Shown here: positions 59,400-64,000 of the stretch, one piece after another | Position numbering within the stretch: the first letter of the stretch is position 1 | Layout: each line of letters begins with the position of its first letter | Origin: Centrapalus pauciflorus | Lineage: Eukaryota; Streptophyta; Magnoliopsida; Asterales; Asteraceae | Assembly (NCBI GenBank): GCA_020465985.1 | Contig: JAANYP010003718.1 | Span: 954,001 to 1,018,000, forward strand | Reading direction: 5' to 3' | DNA length: 64,000 nt | Notes under the pieces: generated by a model | The model's database searches: none | Told to the model about the DNA's origin: nothing | What the model saw: only the letters and a program-made list of their open reading frames with translations | Program-made: the position numbers and the translations under genes

Positions 59400-60230
59400 T
59401 ATATATCTCCGTGTGTGTGTGAAGAGCCACTACCGCCATCATGACCAAGACCAGTAGATCACCACCACCGCAGAAGCTTTATGCTTATCGAAGGACTTGA
59501 ATTGTTAACCCATCAGCAATTGTGACGGATGAAGATGTATGCTTATCGAAGCCAATAATCAAACCAAATAACTCAATTGAGAAGATCTCGTAGGGATCTG
59601 ATCGGAAAGTGCAGACACTGGTGGCAGTGACCAGAGGACGGCGAAAATGACATTCACATGCCTGCCTACACACGTAGGCGCATGGGAAATCGACGGCGGC
59701 GCGTGGTTGACCAGCAGGCAGCGATAGGCCTCCGTACTCATTGGGTACAGTCGACGAACATTTCTAAGAGGGTTTATGGTGGCTGTGAGAGTCAAAATGT
59801 ACTCTGAATGAGTGCTCTCTTTCTACTTTTGTGAACCCTAAACCGACTGAAAGAGGAACTAACAGCTTTGATACCATGTTAACAGAGTTTTGGAGTGAAG
59901 AACATATCGTATATTCATCCTCTAGAACTGCAATATACAAAAATATAAAGAATTGCTAAAACCCTAACGAATTAGGGGAGAATGAGAAAGAAAAAGTACT
60001 AAGGAAAGAAAGAGGTAGAGAAAGGGTCATTTTTTGCTTTCTTTCCCTTTCTTCCCATAGTTAGGCATAAAATTTTGAGAGGAAAATCGCCTCACTTTCT
60101 CTCCTGATGACAACTTTCTTTCCCTTAGGTTTGACAAAGAACACAAGTTTTTTTTGTTTCTTCAACTTTCTTGTTCTTTCCTTCATTTTTGTTTCAAGAA
60201 CAGAGTGTAAAAGCCCATTAACGTAAATGG
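59400..60230 (-). repeat. LTR retrotransposon 5' remnant (minus)
   Basis: On the minus strand TGGTATCAAAGC (59865-59876) is a tRNA-Met-like primer site directly after a TGTTAACA border (59877-59884). Sequence above it would be the 5' LTR, below it leader and short frames with stops. No gag domain recognised. A TTTC/GAAAG foldback like that at 53990-54390 occurs at 59990-60210. Confidence 0.45.
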
Positions 60231-60428
60231 GTTTAATTACAATCTACGGGGTGTCCATCGGATATTCGAATTTTGGATAGTGATTTTTGCTATGCGGATC
60301 CGAAATTTCGGATATCCGAAAATCGAAAATTTCGAATATCCAAAAATTCATATTTTTTTAATTTTTTTAATAAAATAAATCAAATATTTAAATATTTAAA
60401 ATACAAATTCATATATCCAAATCTATAA

Positions 60429-61081
60429 TCTATAAATATGAATAAAAGAGTAACTATGCTCATTTCTTGTGAAGCCACGTGTCACCACCATGAATCGACA
60501 CGTGGCATTTATATGTTTTAAAAATAATAAAAAAATTTATTTATATCCATCCAAATCTAATGTAAAATCTACTTTTAAATTCAAATCAAATCAAACAATA
60601 TTTAATACTCTATTAACTTATTAATCATAATATAATATAATAAAAGTTTAAAAAAATGTATAAGAAAATAATTACTATTCATATACTTTGAATTGGTCAT
60701 AATAAATAATAATATCATTTTTATATACTTTTGTTTAAAAATAATACTCTCTCCGTCCCAAAATAGTTGTCCACATTTGACTTTTGAAGTCTTTCTTTTT
60801 CAACTTTGACCTCAAATATATTAGTTTGTGTTATATAATACTTGATGAAAATTATACCCAATGAAAATTCCTTTAAAACAAAATTCTTTCATATATTTTG
60901 CATCACATATTATATAACACAAAGAAAAATATTTACTGTCAAAGTTGAGAAGGAAATACTTCAAATGTCAAATGTGGACAATTATTTTGGGACGGAGGGT
61001 GTAATATTTACATCTTTATCTTTTAATTTATTATATTTTATATATATTTAAAATCTGCGTAATACGCGGGTAATAAACTAG
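60429..61081 (+). mobile_element. Non-autonomous Helitron (H4), 653 bp, with a Stowaway inside
   Basis: Starts TCTATAAATATG after A, ends CTAG before T (61078-61081), with hairpin CTGCG-TAATA-CGCGG just upstream. Matches H1 (10439-10900) apart from the Stowaway insert and the H1 tandem duplication. Confidence 0.82.
60747..61001. mobile_element. Stowaway-type (Tc1/mariner) MITE, 255 bp
   Basis: Ends CTCTCTCCGTCCCAAAATAG and inverted TTATTTTGGGACGGAGGGTG, the Stowaway consensus, flanked by TA on both sides (60745-60746, 61002-61003). Long inverted arms share TTGTCCACATTTGAC. The empty site is visible in Helitron H1. Confidence 0.9.
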
Positions 61082-61480
61082 TACATATTAAAGATAAATA
61101 TATCACAAAACGACTAAAAAAATTTAAAAAAGTAAAATATATAAAATATTAGTTAATAAATCTATAAAATCAAGATAAAACTAAAAAATAGACATTAGAA
61201 TAATATTAAACACTCAATATTGTTTGGAGTTTCGGATCAAATTTTCGGATATTTATTTCGGATGCTCAGATTCGGATTTTTATGAAAACCCCTACCCACT
61301 GACTAAATAAGTTTACAATAAGTAATATTACCATTTATTAATTACTAAAAATTAAGGCATTCACTACCCATTTCCATTTACCAAATAAGTGATAGGAGTA
61401 CGTAGGTGCTTATTGTAAAAAAGAACACATGCGTAATCTACACACGTGTGTGCACGCGCACACACGTTTACATACATCAG

Positions 61481-62086
61481 TAGGGGTGTTCATTTTCGGA
61501 TTATCCGAATTTCGGATACATGAATTTTACTATCCGAATCCGTATCCGATTTTCGGATATCCGAAATTTCGGATTATCCGAAAACCGGATATCGGATTTA
61601 TCTGAAATTTAAAATTTTTAATTAAACTTAAAATTATAAAATGGATTCAAATATACAAAATACAAATATATATACCTTTTAATATATAAAAAAGTAATTG
61701 TGTCGTAAACGAAGTTATATCATACTTTTTAAACTTAATACAACAAAAAACATGTCAAAAAAATAGTAAAATACATTTAAATGAGTTATAATTATGTTAT
61801 AACGACATTATACATTTAAAATTAGAGAATATAATTAATCTTAGTCAAATAAGTTATGAAAAAAAGTTTAAAAAAATATAATTTGTTTTTTAAAAAAAAT
61901 TGGATTTTGGATTTTGGGATAATCCGAATATCCGAAATTATACAAATCCGTATCCGAATCCGAATATGAAATTTCGGATAATCCGATTTTCAGATATCCG
62001 AAATTCGGATAATCCAAAATTTCGGATAATTTCACTTCAGGTTTTCGGTTCGGATCCTCGGATTCGAATATCTTTAAACACCCCTA
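61481..62086. mobile_element. hAT-like element with TTCGGATATCCGAA repeats, 606 bp
   Basis: Ends TAGGGGTGTTCATTTTCGG and ...AATATCTTTAAACACCCCTA. Near-duplicate flanks CATACATC (61471-61478) and CATACATG (62087-62094). Repeated TTTCGGATATCCG words in both subterminal regions. Confidence 0.7.
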
Positions 62087-62189
62087 CATACATGCATATG
62101 ACTATGGCAGCGTTTGCTGGAAGCTACACAAATGATTGATAAGGAATTAAGAGGGACAATGCATATACTTTAGTCACCAACTCTTAGGT

Positions 62190-63630
62190 ACCGTTTGTTT
62201 TTTAATAGGTTAATATTTGCGATCTGCGAACTTAGCTGCGAAAGTCTGCAATTAGAAGAGGTGACCCAAAAGTCTGCAGTCTGCGAAGAGAAGACTGTTT
62301 GTTTTTTAAAATCTTAAAAATGTCTGCGAGAGTTCAATTTTAATTTTTTTTCATCAAAAAACTTATATAGTTGAATTTATATAGAAAATAAACTGAACAA
62401 AAAGACAAAATATATAATTTCAAAGTTTAATTGGTTTATACAAAATATTCATACTTCAAAGGTCATTTTATACAAAATATTCATATTCCAAGGTTCATTT
62501 TATACAAAATATCCATAACCAAAAAATACCAAACATTAGCTAATATTCATCGTATATTTGTCATCAACTGTGCTGCTAGCTGCTATCTGATCTCGCAATT
62601 GTGTCATGAATTGTGTAGTCGGATAAATTTTCTAGTAGTTGAACGTCTCCAAGTGATTGAACGTTTGTAGATGGTTGAACAACATCATCATCATTTTCAA
62701 TTTGGACATTGGCCTCTTCATATTGGGTTCCCTTCGTATGAAAATCTGAATTTTTTGAATGAAATGTAAGCATAACACAACTTTTTTATGGCAAACTTAA
62801 CAATAAAAAATCAACAATAAGCAACACAAATAAGATTTATGAGAGGAGATGATGTTTTCTAGTAATAAAACAAAAAAATAGGGTTTTTATAGCCGATTCT
62901 GAATTTTTTTTGGATCAAATGTAAGCATAACACAATTTTTTTTATAGCAAACTTAACAATAAAAAATCAACAATAAGCAACACAAATCAGATTTATGTGA
63001 GAGGAGATGATGTTTTCTAGTAATAAAACAAAAAAGTAGGGTTCTTATAACCAAATCATACAAGGGATTCAAAGAAACCAAACCTAAAATAGCTGTTGCA
63101 GCCGACAGCCATCCAAAGAGAGAGGGAGAGGAGAAAAATCAATACAATAAAGATATTTCATTTTTATACATGGGTTTTTCAACACAAGAAAGATAAAAAC
63201 GAACCTCAAGAATTTGGCGGTGGAGTGCGGCGAACAGAGCACCAACGACGGGAGCACCTGCGGTGGAGAGTGCGGCCAGCGAGAGTGAGGGAGAGAAAAG
63301 AAAGAGACGAACCTAGGACCGAAAGTGGGATGGATGGATTTGGTTGAGCGGCGGCGGCGGCACGGTTGAGCTCCACAGCAGCAGCGGCAGCTGTAGGGCA
63401 CCAGAGCAGCGGCGGCGATAGGGATGGATTTGGTTGTGAGAACTGAGAAAACCCTAGGAAAGAAACCTGCAGATGGTGGGTAATGCTCGCAGACACGGGA
63501 TGAGTCTTGAAGACGCGGTCAGACGTTATGCGAAGAGAAAAAACAAAGGCGCTTGTAACTGAAACCTCTTCCCGCGTCTGCGAAATCGCAGACGGAAGAG
63601 CTTCGAAGATCTACAAACAAAAAACAAACA
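62190..63630. mobile_element. TIR element with GTCTGCG subterminal repeats and a GC-rich insert
   Basis: Left arm ACCGTTTGTTTTTTAATAGG with GTCTGCGA/CTGCGAAGA words; right arm the inverse, ending ATCTACAAACAAAAAACAAAC near 63630. Between them are a 140-bp tandem duplication (62755-62895, 62908-63050) and a GC-rich stretch (63210-63420) with GGCGGCGGC runs unlike the surroundings. No transposase recognised; a 65-codon minus frame at 62773-62576 has no known match. Borders approximate. Confidence 0.5.
62755..63050. repeat. Tandem duplication of about 140 bp
   Basis: AATGTAAGCATAACACAA through AACAAAAAAATAGGG occurs twice, 62762-62887 and 62919-63043, with few changes. Confidence 0.85.
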
Positions 63631-63805
63631 TGCCCTTACTGTTACATGATGGACATGCTCCGTATGTATTTAGAATTTTCAACATCTGTGTCTTTACAAT
63701 TATCCATCCCCAAAACATCCAACCTCTTGCCACCACAAAGAACAAGACCAGTCTTTGGCAATGGCAGATCAAAGATGGCACTGACTGCTATATGATAATA
63801 AATAT

Positions 63806-63808
<3 letters not shown>

Positions 63809-63846
<38 letters not shown>
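63809..63846. repeat. (CT)n(CA)n microsatellite
   Basis: About nine CT units then ten CA units. The frames crossing it are not convincing. Beyond it to 64000 no gene is seen. Confidence 0.9.
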
Positions 63847-64000
63847 ATTTACATGTAGCTACCAGCCTACCGCAAATACTAGGCTCTTTTCTCTATTGCC
63901 TTACTTTTTTCCTTTTTTCTTTTTAAGTTATTGATGGCGGGCAACCAACTCCTCATGCAACCTACTGAACACAAGTTTTACAGGAATACAAGCAACTGCT

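Larger units (their letters stand above)
60248..61293. mobile_element. Element with TTCGGATATCCGAA-type subterminal repeats, hosting a Helitron
   Basis: Left GGGGTGTCCATCGGATATTCG and right inverted ...GATTTTTATGAAAACCCCT, with dense TTTCGGATATCCGAAA words at both ends, as in the complete relative at 61481-62086. The Helitron at 60429-61081 fills its middle. TAC flanks both ends; the full target duplication is not resolved. Confidence 0.6.

Noticed and set aside
63642..63926. Frames crossing the (CT)n(CA)n tract at the right end
   Set aside because: Driven by the microsatellite, no domain or start context.

Overview
The window is nuclear DNA from a flowering plant, almost certainly a eudicot. 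It is AT-rich, its genes have GT-AG introns, it carries plant-type LTR retrotransposons, MULE, hAT, Stowaway and Helitron elements, and its proteins include plant BIN4 and ATG13. I cannot name the species. Nothing in it looks bacterial, viral or organellar.

I could build four host genes exon by exon. (1) 4917-10174, minus: the first six exons of a mitochondrial stomatin-like protein (SPFH/band 7). Its C-terminal exons are either left of the window or lost. (2) 15135-26881, plus: a 12-exon, 379-codon BIN4, the plant topoisomerase VI accessory protein; two of its introns have been inflated to about 4 kb by transposons. (3) 38885-45263, plus: a 3-exon, 611-codon ATG13 (autophagy initiation). (4) 54581-58817, plus: a 6-exon, 413-codon ZUFSP/ZUP1-type C78 cysteine peptidase (deubiquitinase). 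All four are housekeeping genes with different roles and form no operon-like unit.

Most of the rest is nested mobile DNA. Positions 1-3225 hold a decayed Ty1/copia element broken by a MITE. BIN4 intron 2 holds a Helitron inside a MULE-like element inside a foldback MITE, plus a hAT element with an exact 8-bp target duplication. BIN4 intron 7 holds a second copia relic and two foldback MITEs. Positions 29235-37889 are a Mutator-like element with about 200-bp terminal inverted repeats and an exact 9-bp target duplication. It carries a captured, frameshifted first exon of an ALFIN-LIKE PHD-finger gene (a Pack-MULE) and was later entered by a 7.46-kb Ty3/gypsy element with nearly identical 1.97-kb LTRs and a 5-bp target duplication. 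A second small MULE-type MITE sits in an overlapping target site at 37900-38223. Between ATG13 and ZUP1 are LTR remnants, long TA tracts, a G-rich minisatellite split by a hAT element, and a Helitron inside that hAT. ZUP1 intron 3 holds a 1974-bp LTR element encoding only a decayed gag. The right end (59-63.6 kb) holds TIR-element and LTR pieces, a Helitron interrupted by a Stowaway MITE, and two elements rich in TTCGGATATCCGAA-type repeats.

The most unusual signal is the gypsy element at 29846-37302. By LTR identity it is very young, yet its gag frame carries seven in-frame stops, each derivable from a Gln or Arg codon by one C-to-T change, and its pol is rubble. It was probably copied in trans after it had already died. 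All exon models, target duplications and element ends were read by eye; percentages are approximate.
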